From Methylobacterium tarhaniae (GTDB lineage Bacteria; Pseudomonadota; Alphaproteobacteria; Rhizobiales; Beijerinckiaceae): 64,000 nucleotides of DNA. Shown here one piece after another: positions 9,748 to 16,896 of this stretch. The notes under the pieces were generated by a model. It had not been told where the DNA came from, did no database searches, and saw nothing but the letters and a program-made list of their open reading frames with translations. The DNA lies in contig NZ_LABZ01000129.1 of assembly GCF_001043955.1 (NCBI RefSeq), forward strand, positions 1-64,000, read 5' to 3'. A program made the position numbers and the translations under genes. Within the stretch, counting starts at the first letter, position 1. Each line of letters begins with the position of its first letter.

Positions 9748-10890
9748 ATGACCCTGTTCACCCTCCCCGAGGACCAGATCGCCATTCGCGACATGGCGCG
9801 CAGCTTCGCGGCCGAGCGGATCGCGCCGCATGCCCTCGACTGGGACGAGCGCAAGCATTTCCCCCTCGACGTGCTGCGCGAGGCGGCGCAGCTCGGCATG
9901 GGCGGCATCTACATCTCGGAAGACCATGGCGGCTCCGGGCTGACCCGGCTCGACGCCGCCCTGATCTTCGAGGCCCTGAGCCTCGGCTGCCCGACGGTGG
10001 CGGCCTTCCTGTCGATCCACAACATGGCCGCCTGGATGATCGACAAGTTCGGCTCCACGGCCCAGCGCGAGCGCTTCCTGCCGCCGCTCTGCCGCATGGA
10101 CGATGTCGCGGCCTATTGCCTGACGGAGCCCGGCTCGGGCTCCGACGCCGCGGCCTTGCGCACCGCCGCCCGCCGCGAGGGCGACCATTACGTCCTCAAC
10201 GGCGCCAAGCAGTTCATCTCGGGGGCCGGCGCGGCCGATCTCTACGTCACCATGGTCCGCACCGGCGAGGCGGGCCCGAAGGGCATCTCGACCCTGGTGG
10301 TGCCGTCCGACGCGCCGGGCCTGTCCTTCGGGCCGAACGAGCGCAAGATGGGCTGGAACGCCCAGCCGACCCGGGCGGTGATCTTCGAGGAATGCCGCGT
10401 CCCGGTGGAGAACCGCCTCGGCGAGGAGGGGATCGGCTTTCGCATCGCCATGGCGGGGCTCGATGGCGGCCGGCTCAACATCGGCGCCTGCTCGCTGGGC
10501 GGCGCGCAAGCCGCCCTCGACAAGAGCCTCGCCTACATGGCCGAGCGCAAGGCCTTCGGGAAGCGCCTCGACGAATTCCAGGCGCTGCAATTCCGCCTCG
10601 CCGACATGGCGACGGAACTGGAGGCCGCCCGCGCGCTCCTCTACGGCGCCGCCGCCGCCCTCGACCGGAAGGATCCCGACGCCACCCAGCGCTCCGCCAT
10701 GGCCAAGCGATTCGCGACCGATACCGGCTTCCGGGTCGCCAACGAGGCGCTGCAGCTTCACGGCGGCTACGGCTACCTGTCGGAATATGGCATCGAGAAG
10801 ATCGTTCGCGACCTGCGGGTGCACCAGATCCTGGAGGGCACCAACGAGATCATGCGGGTGATCGTGGCGCGGGGCCTGGTGGGGAACTGA
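9748..10890 (+). CDS. Acyl-CoA dehydrogenase, probably isobutyryl-CoA dehydrogenase
   Basis: 380-residue FAD enzyme that would oxidise isobutyryl-CoA to methacrylyl-CoA in valine catabolism, passing electrons to ETF. Family signatures are intact: 'AYCLTEPGSGSDAAAL' (FAD/substrate loop), 'LQLHGGYGYLSEYGIEK', and the catalytic Glu near residue 363 in 'ILEGTNEIMRVI'. The position of this Glu fits the short-chain/isobutyryl group rather than isovaleryl-CoA dehydrogenase. The ATG at 9748 follows 'GGGAGGA'. Genomic context (mmsA before, mmsB after) favours isobutyryl-CoA over 2-methylbutyryl-CoA. No enoyl-CoA hydratase or hydroxyisobutyryl-CoA hydrolase lies beside it. Confidence 0.85.
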   Translation: MTLFTLPEDQIAIRDMARSFAAERIAPHALDWDERKHFPLDVLREAAQLGMGGIYISEDHGGSGLTRLDAALIFEALSLGCPTVAAFLSIHNMAAWMIDKFGSTAQRERFLPPLCRMDDVAAYCLTEPGSGSDAAALRTAARREGDHYVLNGAKQFISGAGAADLYVTMVRTGEAGPKGISTLVVPSDAPGLSFGPNERKMGWNAQPTRAVIFEECRVPVENRLGEEGIGFRIAMAGLDGGRLNIGACSLGGAQAALDKSLAYMAERKAFGKRLDEFQALQFRLADMATELEAARALLYGAAAALDRKDPDATQRSAMAKRFATDTGFRVANEALQLHGGYGYLSEYGIEKIVRDLRVHQILEGTNEIMRVIVARGLVGN

Positions 10891-10925
10891 GACTTGGGGA
10901 ACTGAGACGTGGGGAACTGAGACTT
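10881..10925 (+). repeat. Three tandem copies of a 15-base unit over the dehydrogenase stop codon
   Basis: The unit GGGGAACTGAGACTT occurs at 10881-10895, 10896-10910 (one change, ...GACGT) and 10911-10925. The first copy contains the TGA stop of the acyl-CoA dehydrogenase. Copies 2 and 3 lie between that gene and the end of the opposite-strand antitoxin gene. This looks like a local slippage duplication. Confidence 0.9.
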
Positions 10926-10932
10926 GGCCGCG

Positions 10933-11325
10933 TCACGCCGGGTGCGCCGCGAGGGCCCGACGGACCCCCTCGGGATCGTGCGCGATGACCGTGAGATATG
11001 CCTGGGCGGGCTGGTCGGGGACGGAGCGGCCCTGCTCCCAGTCCTGCACGGTATCGAGCGGGATGTGATAGCGCGCGGCGAATTCTTCCTGGGTCAGCGC
11101 GAGGGCCCGCCGCAAGGTTCGGATGCGAGGCAGGCGTCGGGCGCTGGCAAGGCCGTCCGGAGTGGTCGGGCGCGAATCCGGATCGGCCGCTGCAGCGACT
11201 GCGACCTCCTCGTCGGTCATCGAGCGCAGCGGAGCGGGCGCGAAAGCCGTCTCGCTTCCATCCGGCTGGCACCGCACGACGGTGCCGTCAGGACGAATTC
11301 TCGCGGAAATAATGCTCTCGCTCAT
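10933..11325 (-). CDS. HTH (Xre-type) antitoxin partner of the BrnT-like toxin
   Basis: 130-residue protein with a C-terminal Cro/C1-type helix-turn-helix around residues 70-110 ('LRRALALTQEEFAARYHIPLDTVQDWEQGRS') and a variable, proline- and acid-rich N-terminal half. It starts inside the end of the brnT-like gene (38-base overlap), so the two are translationally linked, toxin first. Known BrnA antitoxins usually carry a ribbon-helix-helix DNA-binding domain, but alphaproteobacterial BrnT-like toxins paired with Xre-type proteins of this kind are familiar. It probably neutralises the toxin and represses the pair. The ATG at 11325 is the natural start. Confidence 0.78.
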   Translation of the reverse strand: MSESIISARIRPDGTVVRCQPDGSETAFAPAPLRSMTDEEVAVAAAADPDSRPTTPDGLASARRLPRIRTLRRALALTQEEFAARYHIPLDTVQDWEQGRSVPDQPAQAYLTVIAHDPEGVRRALAAHPA

Positions 11326-11587
11326 GTCGCTCTGCCCGTCGCGCGGAGATCAAGCGGATCTCCTCACCCCGCTCCGTATAGGTCACGAACAGGATGACGC
11401 CGTCACACATGCCGAGCATGTTGATGCGCTCCTCTCCATAAGCTTCCCTGTCGTCGATCTGCTCGACGGCGAAGGGGTCGCGAAATGCTTTGGTGGCGGT
11501 CTCGAATGCGACGCCGTGACGGCGCAGATTCGAAGCCGCCTTCCGCTCATCCCAGGTGAATTCACTCCAGGTGAATTCACTCGCCAT
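11288..11587 (-). CDS. brnT: BrnT-family ribonuclease toxin
   Basis: 99-residue protein of the BrnT family (RelE-like fold mRNA interferase). Diagnostic segments are 'FTWDERKAASNLRRHGV' at the start, 'VEQIDDREAYGEERINMLG' in the middle, and a C-terminal 'IRLISARRAERHEREHY' helix containing the basic/aromatic residues typical of the active face. It is upstream of and overlaps an Xre-type antitoxin gene. The pair lies on the minus strand between two plus-strand valine-catabolism genes, so it was probably inserted there. The N-terminus carries a duplicated EFTWS block (see repeat at 11549). Start chosen at the ATG at 11587; a longer frame adds 19 unrelated residues. Confidence 0.85.
   Translation of the reverse strand: MASEFTWSEFTWDERKAASNLRRHGVAFETATKAFRDPFAVEQIDDREAYGEERINMLGMCDGVILFVTYTERGEEIRLISARRAERHEREHYFRENSS
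11549..11578 (-). repeat. 15-base tandem duplication in the brnT start region
   Basis: The sequence CCAGGTGAATTCACT is repeated head-to-tail, giving the in-frame peptide EFTWS-EFTWD at residues 4-12. BrnT proteins normally start with a single such block, so the first copy looks like a recent slippage product that lengthens the N-terminus by five residues without breaking the frame. Confidence 0.85.
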
Positions 11588-11643
11588 GGATGTACGGATT
11601 CCCCGCAACCGGTTCAACCAACCATAGGGCAACGAGGAAAACA

Positions 11644-12534
11644 ATGATGACGCAGATCGCCTTCCTGGGCCTCGGCAACATGGGCGGCCCGATGGCCGCC
11701 AACCTCGTCGCGGCGGGCCACGTGGTGACGGGCTTCGACCTGATGCCGGAGGCGCTCGAGGCCGCCCGCGTGGCCGGGATCGCGGTGGCGGAGAGCGCCC
11801 AAGCCGCCGTGAAGGGAGCCGAGGTGGTGGTCACCATGTTGCCGGCCGGCAAGCACGTGCTCTCGGTCTACGACGCGGTGCTGCCGCACGTGGCCGCGGG
11901 CGCCCTGCTGATCGACTGCTCGACCATCGACGTCGCCAGCGCCCGGGCGGCGCATGACAAGGCGAAGGCCTGCGGTCTCGCGAGCCTCGACGCCCCGGTC
12001 TCCGGCGGGGTCGGCGGCGCCAAGGCCGCGACCCTGACCTTCATGGCCGGTGGCGCGCCGGAGGCGTTCGCCCGGGCCGAGCCGATCCTCGCGAAGATGG
12101 GCCGCAAGGTGGTGCATTGCGGCGAGGCGGGTGCCGGCCAGGCGGCCAAGATCTGCAACAACATGATCCTCGGCATCTCGATGATCGGCGTCGCCGAGGC
12201 CTTCGTGCTGGCGGAGAAGCTCGGCCTGTCGCATCAGGCCCTGTTCGACGTCGCCTCGACCTCGTCGGGCCAGTGCTGGTCGCTGACCACCTATTGCCCG
12301 GTCCCCGGCCCGGTGCCGGCCTCGCCGGCGAACAACGACTACAAGCCCGGCTTCGCCGCCGCCTTGATGCTGAAGGATCTGCGCCTCGCCCAGGAGGCTG
12401 CCGCAAGTGCCGGGGCGGCGACCCCGCTCGGCGCCCAGGCCGAGGCGATCTACGCCGCGTTCGAGGCGGCCGGGCAGGGCGGCACCGACTTCTCCGGCAT
12501 CGTCCGGCACCTGCGGGAGGCGGGACGGGACTAA
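11644..12534 (+). CDS. mmsB: 3-hydroxyisobutyrate dehydrogenase
   Basis: 296-residue NAD-dependent beta-hydroxyacid dehydrogenase converting 3-hydroxyisobutyrate to methylmalonate semialdehyde, the substrate of MmsA. The Rossmann motif 'FLGLGNMGGPMAANL' is at residues 7-21, the substrate-binding 'DAPVSGGVGGA' at 116-126, and the catalytic Lys169 in 'GAGQAAKICNNM'. Two adjacent ATG codons occur at 11644 and 11647; 'GAGGAAAAC' upstream serves either. It is separated from the acyl-CoA dehydrogenase by an opposite-strand toxin-antitoxin pair, so it probably has its own promoter or depends on read-through. Confidence 0.92.
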   Translation: MMTQIAFLGLGNMGGPMAANLVAAGHVVTGFDLMPEALEAARVAGIAVAESAQAAVKGAEVVVTMLPAGKHVLSVYDAVLPHVAAGALLIDCSTIDVASARAAHDKAKACGLASLDAPVSGGVGGAKAATLTFMAGGAPEAFARAEPILAKMGRKVVHCGEAGAGQAAKICNNMILGISMIGVAEAFVLAEKLGLSHQALFDVASTSSGQCWSLTTYCPVPGPVPASPANNDYKPGFAAALMLKDLRLAQEAAASAGAATPLGAQAEAIYAAFEAAGQGGTDFSGIVRHLREAGRD

Positions 12535-12785
12535 GCAGGGTTGCATGGCGCAACTCTGCTCGGGTTCCTGGTCTCGCATCGATGTCGCCGCCGGACCGGC
12601 GACCGCTTCAGTACCGGCCGTTCGCGGCCGGCGCACCGGAAGATGCCGGGCGGACGCATCGACGGATCGTCGCCGGCGCCAGGCCCGTGGGGCAGACGGC
12701 CCTGGGATAGACTTAACAGAGGACAGAGATCCTATCTTGCTTTCGGTATAGGGCTGGTCCCACAGAGTCGGGCGAAAGCGCGTCG

Positions 12786-15332
12786 ATGTGTGGAGACGAA
12801 CGGGGGCCGCCCACCGATTGGCGTTCTGAGACTTGGCTTTGCCATGCCGGGCCAGCCGGCGCATCGCCTGTCCGCGACCGTCCCCGCGAGGCGTGGCCCT
12901 TCGGCGCCGGGGAGATGGCGGGACGGATCCGCGCCCATGATTGGTCGAGCACGCCGCTCGGTGCCCGTGAATCGTGGTCGGACCGCCTCACGCTGATGGT
13001 CGAGCAGGTGCTCGCCAATCCCCTCGTCGCGACGCTTGCCTGCGGCCCCGCGCACGTCCTGATCTACAACGACGCCGCGTCCCGCCTCTACGGCGACCGG
13101 CACCCCTCCGCCCTGGGCCGCCCGCTTCCGGACAGCTTTCCGGAGGGCTGGGCCACCGTCGCCCCCTACTACGCGCGCGCCCTCGCCGGCGAGACCGTGC
13201 GCGTGGTCGGGCAGCCGCTCGATACCCGTGGCGAGGGAGCGGCGACCGAGGTCTTCGACGCCTTGCTCGTGCCGGTCCGGGAGGCGGATGGCCGGGTCGC
13301 CCACGTTCACATGACCGGCATCGAGATCGCCGGCGGCCTGCGCTCCGAGGTGAGGCGCCGCGAGAGCGAGGCGCTGCTGGCCGCCGCCTTCGAGAGCGTG
13401 CCGGCCGGGGTCGCCGCCATCGATACCGGGGGACGGGTCGTCCTCGCCAACGCCGAGTTCCGCCGCTTCCTGCCGACGGGCGTGATCCCGTCGCGCGATC
13501 CCGAGCGGGGGTCCCGCTGGCGGGCCTGGACGGGGCAGGGCGACAGGCTCGACCCGTGCGACTATCCCGGCGCGCGCGCCCTGCGCGGGGAGCGGGCGAT
13601 CCCGGGACAGGACATGCTCTATACCGACGACGACGGTCGCGAGATCTGGACCAACGTCGTGGCGGTCCCGACCTTCGGCCGAGCCGGCCAGGTGAACGGC
13701 CTCGTCAGCGTGATCAGCGACATCGACGAGCGCAAGCGGAGCGCCGAGGCGCTCCGGCAGGGCGAGGCCTGGCTGGTCGGGCAGAAGGAGGCGTTCCAGG
13801 CCGCGATGAACGGCGCGCCGCTCGAGGCCTCGCTGGACATCCTGATCCGCACCGCCATCGAGCAGGCGGGCGACGGACGCCGTTGCGCCTTCTACATCGC
13901 CGATCTCGAGGGCAAGGCGCTGCGGCACGTGGTCGGCATGCCGGAGGCCTATGCCTTGTGCGTGGACGACTTCGCGATCTCGCCCGAGTCGCTGGCCTGC
14001 GGCCTCGCGGTGGCCCGGGGAGAGCCGGTGATCACCCCCGACGTCGCGGACGAGCCGCGCTGGGCGCCGTGGCTGCGGATGGCGCGGGACGTCGATGACC
14101 GCGGCTGCTGGTCGTTCCCGGTCGAGACGACGGCGGGCAAGCTCGTCGGCAGCTTCGCCATGTATTTCCGCGAGCCGCGCCAGCCGACCCGGCGCGACCG
14201 CGACATGGCCGCGGCCCTGACCCAGACCGCAGCGATCATCATCTCGCACCATCACGAGACCGAGGAACGCGCCCAGGCCGAGCAAGCCCTGCGCGCGAGC
14301 GAGGAGCGCCTGATCGGGTTCGGCGAGGCCTCCTCGGACGTGCTCTGGATCCGCCATGCCGAGACGCTGCAATGGGTCTACCTCACCCCCGCCTTCGAGG
14401 CGATCTACGGGCTCGGCCGCGAGGCGGCGTTGCGCGGCGACAACATGGCGGGCTGGCTCAACCTGATCCTGCCCGAGGACCGCGAGCACGCCCTTGCCAA
14501 CATCCGGCGGGTGCTCGGGGGCGAGCGCGTCGATTTCGAGTACCGTATCCGGCGGCCCGGTGACGGCGCGGTGCGCCGCCTGCGCAACACCGACTTTCCC
14601 ATGCGCGACGCCACGGGCGCGGTGCGCTGGCTCGGCGGCGTCGGCCGCGACATCACGGAGGAGCGCGAAACCGCCGAGCGCATGGAGGTGCTGGTCGCCG
14701 AGTTGCAGCACCGCACCCGCAACCTCCTCGGGGTCGTCAAGTCGCTCTTCCAGGAGACGATGCGCAGGAGTGACACGCTCGCCACCTTCAACGAGCGGTT
14801 CGGCGAGCGGCTGGACGCGCTCGCCCGGGTCAACGCCCTGCTCGCCCGCTCGGGCCAGCCGGGCATCACGATCGGCGAGCTGGTCCACGCCGCGCTGGAC
14901 GCCCTCGGCGGGGGCACGATCGGGGAGCGCATCCGTCTCGAAGGCCCGGAGGTGAAGCTGCGCAGCTCGGTCGTCCAGACCCTGGCGCTGGCTCTGCACG
15001 AACTGGCCACCAACGCCCGCAAGTACGGCGCCCTCGCGACGGAGCGGGGACGCCTCGCGGTGACCTGGTCGGTGCGCGAGGCGGAGGAAGGGGCGCGGCT
15101 GGTCGTGGACTGGACCGAGCGCGGAGGCCCCCCGCTCGAGAGCCGGACCGAGCCGGGCGGCTACGGCCGGGAATTGATCGAGCAGGCGCTGCCCTACGCG
15201 CTCAAGGCCCGGACGCACTACACGCTGGGCGAGACCGGCGTGCATTGCTCCATCGACCTGCCGCTCGCCAAGGTGCCAATCGCCAAGATGTCACTCGCCG
15301 AGCGGCCGCCACGAGAGGGAGGGCGATCATGA
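12786..15332 (+). CDS. Soluble multi-PAS/GAF HWE-family sensor histidine kinase
   Basis: About 848 residues with no membrane segment, so cytoplasmic. Order: N-terminal PAS-like domain ('RIRAHDWSSTPLGARESWSD' through ~165), a PAS near 195-320, a GAF near 335-480, a PAS/PAC near 500-635 ending 'GGVGRDITEERE', then an HWE kinase core with the phospho-acceptor in 'ELQHRTRNLLGVV', the N-box 'ALHELATNARKYGAL' and the 'VDWTERGGP' G1 region. HWE kinases often sense light or redox through PAS/GAF domains; no chromophore Cys motif is obvious here. It overlaps the response regulator by ATGA. Start uncertain: the ATG at 12915 would still keep the first PAS. Confidence 0.88.
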   Translation: MCGDERGPPTDWRSETWLCHAGPAGASPVRDRPREAWPFGAGEMAGRIRAHDWSSTPLGARESWSDRLTLMVEQVLANPLVATLACGPAHVLIYNDAASRLYGDRHPSALGRPLPDSFPEGWATVAPYYARALAGETVRVVGQPLDTRGEGAATEVFDALLVPVREADGRVAHVHMTGIEIAGGLRSEVRRRESEALLAAAFESVPAGVAAIDTGGRVVLANAEFRRFLPTGVIPSRDPERGSRWRAWTGQGDRLDPCDYPGARALRGERAIPGQDMLYTDDDGREIWTNVVAVPTFGRAGQVNGLVSVISDIDERKRSAEALRQGEAWLVGQKEAFQAAMNGAPLEASLDILIRTAIEQAGDGRRCAFYIADLEGKALRHVVGMPEAYALCVDDFAISPESLACGLAVARGEPVITPDVADEPRWAPWLRMARDVDDRGCWSFPVETTAGKLVGSFAMYFREPRQPTRRDRDMAAALTQTAAIIISHHHETEERAQAEQALRASEERLIGFGEASSDVLWIRHAETLQWVYLTPAFEAIYGLGREAALRGDNMAGWLNLILPEDREHALANIRRVLGGERVDFEYRIRRPGDGAVRRLRNTDFPMRDATGAVRWLGGVGRDITEERETAERMEVLVAELQHRTRNLLGVVKSLFQETMRRSDTLATFNERFGERLDALARVNALLARSGQPGITIGELVHAALDALGGGTIGERIRLEGPEVKLRSSVVQTLALALHELATNARKYGALATERGRLAVTWSVREAEEGARLVVDWTERGGPPLESRTEPGGYGRELIEQALPYALKARTHYTLGETGVHCSIDLPLAKVPIAKMSLAERPPREGGRS

Positions 15333-15691
15333 CCGTGCCGCAGACGCTGCCGGGCTACAGGGTGCTGCTGGTGGAGGACGAGTACTTCATCGCCATGGAA
15401 TTGGCCGACCTGTTCCGGCGCCGCGGGGCCGACGTGGTCGGGCCGGTGCCGAGCGTCGACGAGGCGCTCGATCTCATCGCGGCCAATGCGCGGCTCGACG
15501 GCGCGGTGCTCGACATCAACCTGCACGGCGAGATGGCCTACCCGGTCGCCGACATGCTGGTGGCGCGCAAGGTCCCGTTCGTGTTCGCCACCGGCTACGA
15601 CCGCGAGACGCTGCCGCCGCGCTTCGCCCAGGCCCGCTTCTGCAACAAGCCGGTGGTGGTGGAGCAGGTCGTGCAGGCGTTGCTCGGTTGA
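15329..15691 (+). CDS. Single-domain response regulator, partner of the HWE kinase
   Basis: 120-residue receiver domain without an output domain. The acidic pocket is 'LVEDEYF' near residues 14-20, the phospho-acceptor Asp is in 'GAVLDINLHGE' near residue 62, and the switch Thr/Lys are in 'FATGYD' and 'FCNKPV'. The family 'FVFATGYD' pattern is the kind usually paired with HWE kinases. Its ATG overlaps the kinase stop codon (ATGA at 15329-15332), so translation is coupled. With no DNA-binding domain it probably works by protein contact or as a phosphate sink. An N-terminal extension of about eight residues precedes the fold. Confidence 0.9.
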   Translation: MTVPQTLPGYRVLLVEDEYFIAMELADLFRRRGADVVGPVPSVDEALDLIAANARLDGAVLDINLHGEMAYPVADMLVARKVPFVFATGYDRETLPPRFAQARFCNKPVVVEQVVQALLG

Positions 15692-15729
15692 GCGACGCGC
15701 CTCCGCTCGGCGGCGTATCGACGGCAAAA

Positions 15730-15759
15730 ACGGCCGCCGGGCATGTGCCCGGCGGCCGT
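15730..15759. terminator. Bidirectional hairpin between response regulator and porin
   Basis: A 30-base near-perfect palindrome with arms ACGGCCGCCGGGCA and TGCCCGGCGGCCGT around a TG loop. It lies 38 bases after the response-regulator stop on the plus strand and about 50 bases after the porin stop on the minus strand. An A-run (AAAAA at 15725-15729) on its left side becomes a T-run for minus-strand transcripts, so intrinsic termination is most convincing for the porin. Confidence 0.8.
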
Positions 15760-15812
15760 CGAGACGGGCGGGCCCTCGCAGGCCCGCCTTATCGGCTCAG
15801 GTGATCGTGCGA

Positions 15813-16727
15813 TCAGAGGCCGTTGAACTTGTAGCTGAACCCGGCGCGGACCAGGTTGCCCTCGGTGTGGAAGCGCGAGGTGTAGGAGCCGCGCGGCTGG
15901 GGGCCGACGCCGCCATTCACCACCAGCGCGGTGTTGTTGACGAGCACGTTGCGGCTGCCGAGGTCGTAGTGCAGGTACTCGGCCTTGATCGTCACCGCCT
16001 GGGACTGGATGCCGAGCAGGCCGAGCAGGCTGAAGCGCGACAGGAACGAGTCGGTCGGCAGGGCGTATTCGATGCCGCCGCCATAGGCGTAGCCGGTCTC
16101 GAGGTCGTTGTAGCGGCCCGCATAGGCCAGGGCGAGCGGCGGGTTGGCGCCGGCCGTGGTGTAGAAGTTGGCGCGGTAATCGACGCCGCCATAGGCGAAG
16201 CCGCCCATGCCGTAGACGAAGACGCGGTCGAAGGCGTAACCGACGCGACCGACGACGGTGCCGAGCCAGGACAGCTCCTGACGGAAGGCGCTCGGGTCGG
16301 AGAAGCCGTTATTCGCGGCGAGCTGCGGGCCGAGATAGAAGGTGTTCTTGTGGATGTCGGTCCAGGCCCAATCGGCCTGGAGGCCGACCACGAAGCCCGA
16401 GCCCGGCGTGAACTGGTAGTTGTAGCCGAAGCCGCCGCCGATATTGGCCAGGCCATCCTGCTCGTTGCGCACCACCGGCGGGCGACGCAGGGTCGTCACG
16501 TTGCCGATCGTGTTGGTGGGCACCAGATCGTTGCCGATCGTGTTGATGCGCTGCCGATCGGTGAAGGTGTAGTCGGTGTGCAGGCCGGCATAGAAGCCGG
16601 TCCAGGTGAAGACCGGCACCGGCGTGAAGACCGGCGGCGGGGCGACGCGGGCCGGCAGGTCGGCCGCGGAGGCCGCTCCGGCGAGGAGCGACGTCGCGGC
16701 GCCGGCGAGCATGAGCTTCTTGATCAC
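15813..16727 (-). CDS. Omp25/RopB-type outer-membrane beta-barrel protein
   Basis: 304-residue outer-membrane protein. A Sec signal peptide ends at 'GAASAADL' (about residue 22). A Pro-rich segment follows, then the hallmark 'FTWTGFYAGLH' start of the first barrel strand, repeated Gly/aromatic strands ('GGFGYNYQF', 'VGLQADWAW', 'GRVGYAFDRVFVYGMGGFAYGG', 'IEYALP') and the last strand 'VRAGFSYKFNGL'. This is the small eight-stranded OmpA-like/Omp25 fold common in Rhizobiales, with structural rather than known transport function. The start is a GTG at 16727. It is followed by a strong hairpin terminator and is divergent from cobQ. Confidence 0.88.
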   Translation of the reverse strand: MIKKLMLAGAATSLLAGAASAADLPARVAPPPVFTPVPVFTWTGFYAGLHTDYTFTDRQRINTIGNDLVPTNTIGNVTTLRRPPVVRNEQDGLANIGGGFGYNYQFTPGSGFVVGLQADWAWTDIHKNTFYLGPQLAANNGFSDPSAFRQELSWLGTVVGRVGYAFDRVFVYGMGGFAYGGVDYRANFYTTAGANPPLALAYAGRYNDLETGYAYGGGIEYALPTDSFLSRFSLLGLLGIQSQAVTIKAEYLHYDLGSRNVLVNNTALVVNGGVGPQPRGSYTSRFHTEGNLVRAGFSYKFNGL

Positions 16728-16896
16728 TGGAATACGCCCCGGTTTGAGCGAAAATGTGTCCGGAGGCTAGCTTGAGCGTGGCCCGGCGCCTATGACCGCC
16801 GCGCCACACCCGGCCGGCGACCGGCATAGTGTCTGGATTTTTTCCGTGCCCTTTCGCACGGTCCGGCCCGAGGCGGCCGCCGAACCCCGAGGAACG

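Noticed and set aside
7762..10824. 1020-residue minus-strand open frame over mmsA and the dehydrogenase
   Set aside because: Antisense to two enzymes with intact catalytic motifs; repeated 'AEGR/HRHRH'-type composition marks it as a frame shadow.
12535..12785. Small protein gene between mmsB and the kinase
   Set aside because: Available frames are Arg/Pro-rich and have no ribosome-binding site; the region is better read as the kinase promoter.
12732..15245. 837-residue minus-strand open frame over the HWE kinase
   Set aside because: No ribosome-binding site or domain and mirrors the kinase codon bias.
16728..16896. Cobalamin riboswitch upstream of cobQ
   Set aside because: The ~170-base leader is too short and shows none of the conserved B12-box sequence I would expect.
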